DNA from: Promethearchaeota archaeon
Lineage (GTDB): Archaea; Asgardarchaeota; Lokiarchaeia; Sigyniarchaeales; SOKP01
Reading direction: 5' to 3'
NCBI GenBank assembly: GCA_004524385.1
Contig: SDNM01000086.1
Span: 1-6,647 of the forward strand
Length of the DNA stretch: 6,647 nucleotides
Shown: in pieces, positions 1-4,624 of the stretch
How positions within the stretch are numbered: the first letter of the stretch is position 1
How the letters are laid out: each line of letters starts with the position of its first letter
Position numbers and translations under genes: made by a program
The notes under the pieces: model-generated
What the model was told of the DNA's origin: nothing
Database searches by the model: none
Seen by the model: the letters and a program-made list of their open reading frames with translations, nothing else

Positions 1-331
1 AATCAATATCTCTGATTACACCACAGACAATATATGGTCGCACTTTTTTAACACTAGGTTCAGACGTCATTGTCATAGAACCTTGTATAATTTTATACTG
101 TGGTAAGCCTAAATCCAGCTCATAATATCCTTTTAGAGCCCTAGCAATTCCCTCAGGACTAGAAAAATCTGGTCTATTTGGATTATATTCTACTTTAATC
201 TTTTGTTCCTCTTCATTGACATCTTCTAAATCTAAGCTAATCCATTGTAAATCATATTCTAATTCTTTTATATCAAGTTGTTTTCCAACCAATCGCTCTA
301 ATCTTTCAATTTTCAAATCTAATGTTGGCAT
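1..331 (-). CDS. pheT: Phenylalanyl-tRNA synthetase beta subunit, N-terminal part (runs off left edge)
   Basis: This is the start of the beta subunit of phenylalanyl-tRNA synthetase, which pairs with PheS to charge tRNA-Phe in the cytoplasm. About 110 residues are visible, from an ATG at 331-329 to the window edge, and the frame is open throughout. It begins MPTLDLKIERLERLVG and contains YNPNRPDFSSPEGIARALKG near residues 52-71, which matches the archaeal/eukaryotic beta subunit in its opening region; bacterial PheT starts with a different tRNA-binding domain. The start is fixed by a perfect GGAGGT ribosome binding site eight bases upstream, overlapping the stop codon of pheS. It must be co-transcribed with pheS, since no room exists for a promoter in the 13 bases between them. 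Identity is secure from motif and gene order; the C-terminal catalytic-like and B domains lie outside the window. Confidence 0.93.
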   Translation of the reverse strand, partial: MPTLDLKIERLERLVGKQLDIKELEYDLQWISLDLEDVNEEEQKIKVEYNPNRPDFSSPEGIARALKGYYELDLGLPQYKIIQGSMTMTSEPSVKKVRPYIVCGVIRDID

Positions 332-339
332 TAATTCGT

Positions 340-345
340 ACCTCC
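340..345 (-). promoter_or_regulatory. Shine-Dalgarno site of pheT, overlapping the pheS stop
   Basis: The minus strand reads TAGGAGGT, where TAG (347-345) is the pheS stop codon and GGAGGT (345-340) is a full match to the archaeal anti-Shine-Dalgarno core. Eight bases separate it from the pheT ATG. The overlap suggests that ribosomes ending pheS can be handed to pheT, keeping subunit amounts equal. The coupling itself is inferred. Confidence 0.85.
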
Positions 346-1883
346 TAGTATGACTCCTGCCTTAACCATTTTATTGGATTAATATATAAATCTCGAATAT
401 CCTTGCGACCAAATTTCAACATAGCTAATCGTTCTAATCCCATCCCCCAAGCTAAAACTCGAACGGGATTCTTGATTCCCCATGGATAAGTAACTTCAGG
501 TCTGAAGATACCTGAGCCGCCCATTTCAATCCATTCATTCAGTTTATCATAGAATACTGCAATTTCCATACTTGGCTCTGTATAAGGAAAGAATCCGGGG
601 CGAGTTACAATCTTTTCAAATCCCATTTTTCTGTAAAATTCTTTGAGGTTTCCAATTAAATCACATAAAGTTACTCTTTCGCCAATAATAATTCCTTCAA
701 TTTGCATGAATTCAGCTAAGTGAGTTTTATCTACTCTCTCGTTTCTGAATACCCTATCTATAGAAAACACTTTAATAGGGGGAATTTCATTATTTCGATA
801 GTAATCAGCCAATCTTCTAATAGTTGTTGCTGTAGTATGTGTTCTCAGTAGAGTTTTCTTTGCTATATCCTCATCCCATTTATAACCCCAACCTAAAGAC
901 CCTGAATCACCCCCATTTTCGTGAGTTTCTTTGACGGCTAAAACTCTATCCTTCTCTGGTAGTTTCGAAACTTTTGGATTACTTAAATAGAATGTATCAT
1001 GAAGTTCTCTGGCAGGATGGTCTTGAGGTTGAAATAAAGCATCAAAATTAAAGAAAGCACTCTCTATAATAGGACCTCTTATCTCTGTAAAACCTAATGA
1101 AATAAAAATTTCTCTAATCTGATTTATCAAATTGATCATAGGGTGTATTTTACCAGCCTTTAACAAGGGACCGGGCTTGGTAACATCAAACGGTTTAATA
1201 TTATAATCTTTCCATGTTCCTGAACTTAACATTTCTGAGTTAATTCTACTAACTTGCTTTAATGTTTCTATTTTCGATACATCAATCTTTTTACCTTTAT
1301 CTGTTAAGAATATAACTCTTTTGGTTTTTCTTCTTTTATCAATTAGATTTCTTTTATTTAAAATATCAAATTGAACTTTATCATCTTTAGATAACGTCGA
1401 AAAATCTATGTTGTTTTTATTATTTAAAATCTTCTCCATAAATTCTTTCACTTTAGTTTTGGGATAATCTTCAGCAATAAGAAAAATTTTATCCTCTCCT
1501 GTTGCTTTACTTTGTGCAACCCATCGGTTTTTTTTCATATTAGATAAACCGATAAAAAAGATTTTCTTATCTAAATTAGATTTTTCTAACAATTCCTTAA
1601 CTGCGATTTCTTTAATATTATTCTTTATTAGAATATTTAATAAGGCACGTTCAGGTAACTCGTTGACTCCATAATTTTTTCCTTCCTCATTTAATGAAAT
1701 CTGAAAGATTTCTTCCTCCTTAAAGCCAGCTAACTTGTTGTCCTTTAAATCATTAATTGCTGACATTAAAACAATATAATCGATTTTTAATTCTTTTGCG
1801 AACTCCGAAGCAATTAATTCTGATTTTTTTTCTTGCATGGTTTTAAGAATACCGGTTACTTGCCTTTTAAGTTTAATTGCCAT
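345..1883 (-). CDS. pheS: Phenylalanyl-tRNA synthetase alpha subunit (archaeal/eukaryotic type)
   Basis: This 512-residue protein is the catalytic alpha subunit of phenylalanyl-tRNA synthetase (Phe + ATP + tRNA-Phe gives Phe-tRNA-Phe, AMP and PPi), acting with PheT as a cytoplasmic heterotetramer. The length fits the archaeal/eukaryotic form, since bacterial PheS is usually near 330-350 residues. Residues 1 to about 200 are Lys-rich and helical with winged-helix-like segments, as in the tRNA/DNA-binding N-terminal extension of this form. The class II core follows: motif 1 around EIRGP (267-271), FNFDALFQPQDHPAR (278-292), LRTHTT (346-351), motif 2 from FSIDRVFRNE (373-382, with Arg380) to QIEG, a Phe-pocket segment YTEPSMEI (434-441), GSGIFRPEV (456-464 region) and motif 3 GMGLERLAM (480-488, with Arg485). 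The ATG at 1883 has no Shine-Dalgarno; a TATA-like element 24 bases upstream suggests a leaderless message. The stop codon overlaps the pheT ribosome binding site. Confidence 0.97.
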   Translation of the reverse strand: MAIKLKRQVTGILKTMQEKKSELIASEFAKELKIDYIVLMSAINDLKDNKLAGFKEEEIFQISLNEEGKNYGVNELPERALLNILIKNNIKEIAVKELLEKSNLDKKIFFIGLSNMKKNRWVAQSKATGEDKIFLIAEDYPKTKVKEFMEKILNNKNNIDFSTLSKDDKVQFDILNKRNLIDKRRKTKRVIFLTDKGKKIDVSKIETLKQVSRINSEMLSSGTWKDYNIKPFDVTKPGPLLKAGKIHPMINLINQIREIFISLGFTEIRGPIIESAFFNFDALFQPQDHPARELHDTFYLSNPKVSKLPEKDRVLAVKETHENGGDSGSLGWGYKWDEDIAKKTLLRTHTTATTIRRLADYYRNNEIPPIKVFSIDRVFRNERVDKTHLAEFMQIEGIIIGERVTLCDLIGNLKEFYRKMGFEKIVTRPGFFPYTEPSMEIAVFYDKLNEWIEMGGSGIFRPEVTYPWGIKNPVRVLAWGMGLERLAMLKFGRKDIRDLYINPIKWLRQESY

Positions 1884-1902
1884 GTTCTTAACTTCTATTT
1901 GT

Positions 1903-1911
1903 TATATTTAA
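1903..1911 (-). promoter_or_regulatory. Candidate TATA box for pheS-pheT
   Basis: The minus strand reads TTAAATATA, centred 24 bases before the A of the pheS ATG. That is where an archaeal TATA box would sit if transcription starts at the start codon. No Shine-Dalgarno lies in between, which fits leaderless translation. The surrounding DNA is very AT-rich, so other placements are possible. Confidence 0.35.
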
Positions 1912-2009
1912 TGATATATTTTTTCTAAATCTCTAATTAAATTAATGTTTTTTTTTTAAATTTTATTATAATTAAAATTTATATGATTATATATTTAAAT
2001 CAATCAGCA

Positions 2010-2054
2010 GCCAAGAGAATATATTTTTAAGAAAAAATTTAATATTCGCTTGGC
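2010..2054. repeat. Imperfect inverted repeat I (13-base arms, one mismatch)
   Basis: The left arm GCCAAGAGAATAT (2010-2022) is the reverse complement of the right arm at 2042-2054 except for one central position. The 19-base interval holds a T5 run and an A6 run that could pair to extend the stem. The outer GCCAAG/CTTGGC part is GC-containing in a strongly AT-rich setting, which makes chance less likely than for an all-AT arm. The GAATA part of the left arm recurs at 2056-2060, so TATTC at 2043-2047 could pair with either copy. It could be an RNA hairpin or a dimeric operator about 130-170 bases upstream of pheS. Confidence 0.55.
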
Positions 2055-2071
2055 AGAATAAAGAAATCAAA

Positions 2072-2156
2072 GAAAAATGAATCTTGAATTTGTAATTGAT
2101 TAATATTAATTTTAATTATAGTTCTCATATTACTTCCTATTCAAGAATCATTTATC
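2072..2156. repeat. Imperfect inverted repeat II (18-base arms, 16 matches)
   Basis: The left arm GAAAAATGAATCTTGAAT (2072-2089) matches the reverse complement of 2139-2156 at 16 of 18 positions, including ten continuous bases. The 49-base interior is AT-rich and contains the 12-base palindrome at 2099-2110. If transcribed on either strand this would fold as a long-armed hairpin. Its position, 59 bases beyond the stop of the membrane zinc-ribbon gene, also allows it to be a 3'-end structure of that transcript. Arms of this length are hard to get by chance, but no function is shown. Confidence 0.55.
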
Positions 2157-2180
2157 AATGAGAGGTTATATTACTCCTAT
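2127..2180. repeat. Short direct repeat ATATTACT(T)CCTAT, two copies 41 bases apart
   Basis: ATATTACTTCCTAT at 2127-2140 recurs as ATATTACTCCTAT at 2168-2180, differing by one T. On the minus strand each copy reads ATAGGA(A)GTAATAT and so contains a purine-rich, ribosome-binding-site-like core. The 41-base period is about four turns of the helix, which would place two bound protein copies on the same face of the DNA. This interpretation is inference; the repetition itself is seen. Confidence 0.45.
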
Positions 2181-2182
2181 CT

Positions 2183-2188
2183 AAAAAA
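2183..2188 (-). terminator. Candidate oligo-T terminator of the membrane zinc-ribbon gene
   Basis: A T6 run on the minus strand begins 27 bases after the stop codon of the gene ending at 2215. Archaeal RNA polymerase can stop at such T tracts without a strong hairpin. In such AT-rich DNA, a single T6 is weak evidence. Confidence 0.3.
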
Positions 2189-2214
2189 CTTTTCTATTAG
2201 AGATATTCTTTAAT

Positions 2215-2676
2215 TTATGTGTTTACTTTTAAATTATTATTCGGGATTTTATCCATTTTAGTTTTTTTAGTCTCTTGCTTTTTAATTGGCGCTGGAGATT
2301 TTTTCAATTTTACAGAATAAATCTTTTTTATTTCCATTAATCCATTGCATTTATCGCATTTATCTTTTTTATTAAATATAAAGTCCCCTGACTTATAATT
2401 TCTAACGAGCGTTAAATTGCATAGAGTACAAATTAATATCGTTAGTGTTTGTCGTAAAGGATCTTGTTTTTCTTTTTGCATTTGCATAAGAGTCGTACCT
2501 AAGCATAAAAATAAAATACCTAAAAAGAAGTTAGACCATTGATCAGGACTAAATCCAAGATACATAAAGTAAGCGCCTAACATGACTAATAAAACAACAA
2601 GAAGTGTTTTTAATGCACTTTTAAATGTAAATCCTTTTTTTAAAATTTCTTCATCATCGTCTTCTTCATCAATCAT
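2215..2676 (-). CDS. Small membrane protein with two TM helices and a C-terminal zinc-ribbon-like domain
   Basis: I do not recognise a named family for this 153-residue protein. Visible parts in order: a very acidic start (residues 3-10, EEDDDEE-like), a hydrophobic helix at about 20-42, a short loop, a second helix at about 49-66, then a soluble tail with two CxxC pairs, CTLC (83-86) and CDKC (107-110), twenty residues apart. Four cysteines so spaced are typical of a zinc ribbon. The last 35 residues are Lys/Pro/Asn-rich and probably disordered. With helices joined by only a few residues, both termini should lie on the same side of the membrane, probably the cytoplasm. There is no signal peptide cleavage site that I can see. 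It is divergent from the DUF1512 gene, sharing a 123-base promoter region. The ATG at 2676 has no clear Shine-Dalgarno; a TATA-like element lies about 32 bases upstream. Function is unknown; redox or nucleic-acid roles are possible. Confidence 0.82.
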   Translation of the reverse strand: MIDEEDDDEEILKKGFTFKSALKTLLVVLLVMLGAYFMYLGFSPDQWSNFFLGILFLCLGTTLMQMQKEKQDPLRQTLTILICTLCNLTLVRNYKSGDFIFNKKDKCDKCNGLMEIKKIYSVKLKKSPAPIKKQETKKTKMDKIPNNNLKVNT

Positions 2677-2704
2677 AAGCTTTTATTCTTCTTAGAAAAA
2701 TGGT

Positions 2705-2712
2705 CTTTATAA
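2705..2712 (-). promoter_or_regulatory. Candidate TATA box for the membrane zinc-ribbon gene
   Basis: The minus strand reads TTATAAAG, centred about 32 bases before the ATG at 2676. A start about 25 bases downstream would give a 5' leader of only a few bases. This agrees with the absence of a Shine-Dalgarno there. Confidence 0.4.
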
Positions 2713-2772
2713 TAGAAAATAGAAAATATTATTTAAAATTCTGCATTAAAAATTATTATAAAAATTAACTCA

Positions 2773-2780
2773 TTTAAAAT
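2773..2780 (+). promoter_or_regulatory. Candidate TATA box for the DUF1512 gene
   Basis: TTTAAAAT is centred 23-24 bases before the ATG at 2800, the spacing expected when an archaeal transcript starts at the start codon. The bases just before the ATG (TTTTTAGAGTAAA) contain no good Shine-Dalgarno, which supports a leaderless message. Confidence 0.45.
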
Positions 2781-2799
2781 TCTGGATTTTTAGAGTAAA

Positions 2800-3945
2800 A
2801 TGTATAATATATTTCAACTTGGTCAGCAGCAGACAGATCCATTTTCTTTAATTCTTAACCTCCTATTCTTTTTATTAATTTTCGTTAGTATGTTTTATGG
2901 TCAGCGAATTCAAGCTTGGAAAGCAGCAAAAGAAATTGAAACAGGATTAGAAAAGCTAAAGAAATGGGATGAAGATTGTAAACAAATATTACTTACAAGT
3001 TTTAAGGAATATGCCAATAAAAATGAAACTGAAAAGGATCTTATGATTAAACTCGAAGACTTTATGACTTTTATCGCAATTATCCCAGTTATGCTGGATC
3101 CTTATGGGATAATTCCAAAACTAGACCATGTAATAGATGTTAGGGATTATAGATTTAGAGAAGAAGTGGCAATGATAGCTCCCAATGCTGAGGATGCTAC
3201 ACAGCAACGTTTAGAAAATCTATTAGAAGCAGCTATGGCAGTAAATTTCATTTATCGCTTAATAAAACATTACCTAATTCTTGGAAAGAAATCAAAATCT
3301 ATGATTTTACTTATGCAAATTGCTATGCAAATGTCATTAATATTATCATTAGCAAAATCATTTTTTTTCGCATCAAAAGCTTTTGCTGAAGGAAGCCCAA
3401 TTGGAGATGCTCTTGGTCCTATGGTTGTGGGGACCCTCGTAAGAGATCTCTCTAATAATGAGGATATTGAAGCTCAAGATATTGCTAAAGATACAATTGT
3501 TCAAGAAATAAGTTTTGAAGAAAGAACTGTATATGTAGTTCGAGCGAAGGGTCCAGGTGGAACTGTAGGAAAACCAGGAAAAGCTATTAAAATTCTGATT
3601 GAAAAACATGGAGATTCTATCTCTCGAATAATTATGATCGATGCAGGATTAAAGCTTACTGGAGAAAAGACAGGATCACTGGCAGTTGGAGTTGGAGCCG
3701 CTATTGGAGGGATTGGAGTTGAAAAATACTTTATAGAGGATTCCACAACTAAAAAATCTATTCCTATTGATGCTCTAATTTGTAAGCAATCTTTAGAGGA
3801 TGCCATAACAACGATGAAAAAATCAATAACGCAATCTGTGCCCCAAATCGTGGAAAAAATTAAAATGGCTATTAGGAAAAGAACAGAAAGAGGTACAAAA
3901 GTTATTGTTGCTGGGATCGGTAATACTATCGGGATAGGTATTTAG
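2800..3945 (+). CDS. DUF1512 family protein, archaeal, membrane-anchored
   Basis: This 381-residue protein matches my memory of the archaeal family DUF1512 (usually around 370 residues, function unknown). An uncleaved hydrophobic anchor lies at about 15-33, followed by a charged amphipathic stretch (38-60). Residues 81-160 are mainly helical, and a second hydrophobic segment at 168-192 (MILLMQIAMQ onward) may be a buried helix or touch the membrane. The C-terminal half carries the conserved-looking parts: Gly-rich KGPGGTVGKPGKA (250-262), DAGLKLTGEKTGSLAVGVGA (281-300), GGIGVEKYFIED (303-314), IPIDAL (321-326), and a final VIVAGIGNTIGIG (368-380). The Gly-rich turns suggest ligand or nucleotide binding, but this is inference. 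The start ATG is supported by the hydrophobic anchor beginning directly after it and a TATA element 24 bases upstream. It is transcribed alone, with a candidate terminator at 3995-4019. A function cannot be assigned. Confidence 0.88.
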   Translation: MYNIFQLGQQQTDPFSLILNLLFFLLIFVSMFYGQRIQAWKAAKEIETGLEKLKKWDEDCKQILLTSFKEYANKNETEKDLMIKLEDFMTFIAIIPVMLDPYGIIPKLDHVIDVRDYRFREEVAMIAPNAEDATQQRLENLLEAAMAVNFIYRLIKHYLILGKKSKSMILLMQIAMQMSLILSLAKSFFFASKAFAEGSPIGDALGPMVVGTLVRDLSNNEDIEAQDIAKDTIVQEISFEERTVYVVRAKGPGGTVGKPGKAIKILIEKHGDSISRIIMIDAGLKLTGEKTGSLAVGVGAAIGGIGVEKYFIEDSTTKKSIPIDALICKQSLEDAITTMKKSITQSVPQIVEKIKMAIRKRTERGTKVIVAGIGNTIGIGI

Positions 3946-3994
3946 TAATATTTTGTTAATCTCTCTAAAAATACGACACAATATTTCTTGATAA

Positions 3995-4019
3995 AATTCT
4001 TTATTTAGAATTCTTTTTT
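3995..4019 (+). terminator. Candidate intrinsic terminator after the DUF1512 gene
   Basis: AATTCT (3995-4000) and AGAATT (4007-4012) form a six-base-pair stem with a six-base loop, followed by C and T6 (4014-4019). It begins 50 bases after the stop codon at 3945. The stem is AT-rich and weak, but stem plus T tract on the correct strand is the expected arrangement. Confidence 0.45.
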
Positions 4020-4029
4020 ATACAAATTA

Positions 4030-4037
4030 TTAAATAA
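4030..4037 (+). promoter_or_regulatory. Candidate TATA box for the SCP2-like gene
   Basis: TTAAATAA is centred near 4033. Transcription starting about 25 bases later (near 4059) would give a short leader that just includes the GTGAT ribosome binding site at 4066. An alternative TTTTTTATA at 4014-4022 would give a longer leader. Confidence 0.35.
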
Positions 4038-4065
4038 TTTTAATTAGAACAAAAATAACTAAAGA

Positions 4066-4070
4066 GTGAT
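4066..4070 (+). promoter_or_regulatory. GTGAT ribosome binding site that decides the SCP2-like start
   Basis: GTGAT matches the downstream half of the archaeal GGAGGTGATC consensus and sits four bases before ATG at 4075. The frame could also start at this GTG itself, adding three residues (Met-Ile-Ile), but reading GTG as part of the binding site explains the sequence better. Confidence 0.55.
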
Positions 4071-4074
4071 AATC

Positions 4075-4530
4075 ATGCCAAAATTCGGAACGCAAGAATG
4101 GGCTGAAGCTTTTATGAAAGCTGTAAATGACAATCCAAACTATAAAGAAGCCGCAAGTTGGTGGGAAGGTGATTTTGTTTTTGTTATCAAACCAAGCGGT
4201 AATTTGGATAAAGAATTGAAAATGTTTATTGGACTTTTAAAAGGAGATTGTACTGGTGTAAAAGCATTAGCAGAAGGGGAAGAATATGATATTTTACCTC
4301 CTAATTCTCCACCTCGTCCATTAGGCGAAGGTAAAGTTGGTGCTGAATTTGAATTTTCTGGAGCTTATGATAATTGGGTAAAGGTCTTGAGAAAGGAACT
4401 TGACCCAATTCAAGGCTTAATGGCAGGTAAATTCAAGCTTATTGGAAACATGGCTAAAGTAATGCGAGCAACCAAAGCAGCCCAAGAATTAGTCAACTCA
4501 ACGACCATGGTTGAAACTGAATATTATTAA
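4075..4530 (+). CDS. SCP2-type (sterol carrier-like) lipid-binding protein
   Basis: This 151-residue soluble protein resembles the SCP2 sterol-binding fold, which holds fatty acyl chains or other lipids in a hydrophobic tunnel. It opens with an amphipathic helix (GTQEWAEAFMKAVNDN, 5-20), followed by a strand WWEGDFVFVIKP (29-40) and a linker, and then the typical SCP2 end. In that end are EFEFSGAYDNWVKVLR (91-106), ELDPIQGLMAGKFKLIGNM (108-126, the strand with Gly-Lys-Phe-Lys), and a last helix AKVMRATKAAQELV (127-140). The single domain has no signal peptide and is not fused to anything. ATG at 4075 was chosen over GTG at 4066 because GTGAT is a good ribosome binding site. It converges on the acyl-CoA ligase gene, so a role in carrying acyl groups is reasonable, but archaeal SCP2 ligands are not settled and sterols are unlikely. 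Confidence 0.85.
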   Translation: MPKFGTQEWAEAFMKAVNDNPNYKEAASWWEGDFVFVIKPSGNLDKELKMFIGLLKGDCTGVKALAEGEEYDILPPNSPPRPLGEGKVGAEFEFSGAYDNWVKVLRKELDPIQGLMAGKFKLIGNMAKVMRATKAAQELVNSTTMVETEYY

Positions 4531-4531
4531 G

Positions 4532-4560
4532 TTTTTAATTTTCTTTATTTTTTTATTTTG
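4532..4560 (+). terminator. T-rich terminator of the SCP2-like gene
   Basis: Directly after the stop codon the plus strand carries repeated T runs, the longest being T7 at 4548-4554. This pattern is typical of archaeal T-tract termination. A small hairpin ATCTAAA/TTTAGAT (4565-4571 and 4579-4585) follows rather than precedes the T run, so it is probably not part of a hairpin-type terminator for this gene. Confidence 0.5.
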
Positions 4561-4598
4561 TTTGATCTAAAGCTAGATTTTAGATAAATAAAATTGTT

Positions 4599-4624
4599 AA
4601 AAAATAAAAAAATGAAAAAAAAAA
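4599..4624 (-). terminator. T-rich terminator of the acyl-CoA ligase gene
   Basis: On the minus strand T10, T7 and T6 runs follow directly after the stop codon at 4627-4625. Together with the T tracts on the other strand this isolates the two convergent genes from each other within 94 bases. Confidence 0.55.

Larger units (their letters stand above)
1884..2214. other. 331-base gap between pheS and the zinc-ribbon gene; holds repeats but no convincing gene
   Basis: Both flanking genes read leftward, so this gap contains the pheS promoter at its left end and the end of the membrane zinc-ribbon transcript at its right end. Between them lie two imperfect inverted repeats (2010-2054 and 2072-2156), an almost exact 14-base direct repeat (2127-2140 and 2168-2180), and a perfect 12-base palindrome ATTAATATTAAT at 2099-2110. 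I find no tRNA and no open frame longer than a 29-codon minus-strand frame at 2039-2128. The region could carry a structured non-coding RNA, a long 3' or 5' leader, or protein-binding sites. The sequence alone does not decide between these. Confidence 0.6.
2677..2799. promoter_or_regulatory. Divergent promoter region with a 13-base direct repeat
   Basis: This 123-base gap must hold the promoters of both divergent genes. ATTTAAAATTCTG occurs exactly twice, at 2731-2743 and 2772-2784, again 41 bases apart. The right copy contains the TATA-like element of the DUF1512 gene; the left copy sits mid-gap, upstream of both genes. The second copy could be a duplicated promoter or a regulator site. Confidence 0.45.

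Noticed and set aside
2099..2110. Perfect palindrome ATTAATATTAAT as a regulator site
   Set aside because: It is composed only of A and T in very AT-rich DNA, so a 12-base palindrome is not strong evidence alone.
3373..3609. Minus-strand open frame of 78 codons
   Set aside because: It lies entirely inside the DUF1512 gene on the other strand, is rich in Ser/Phe/Asn as expected from an antisense shadow, and has no family resemblance.
3501..3806. Minus-strand open frame of 101 codons
   Set aside because: It is antisense to the conserved Gly-rich half of the DUF1512 gene; its Pro/Ile/Ser-rich composition mirrors that coding sequence. No promoter or ribosome binding site is seen.
4066..4074. 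GTG start giving three extra residues on the SCP2-like protein
   Set aside because: The GTGAT is better explained as the ribosome binding site for the ATG at 4075, and homologous-looking sequence begins at MPKFGTQEW.
4565..4585. Hairpin ATCTAAA/TTTAGAT between the convergent genes as a bidirectional hairpin terminator
   Set aside because: On neither strand do T residues follow the stem; the T tracts come before it. It may be chance in AT-rich sequence.
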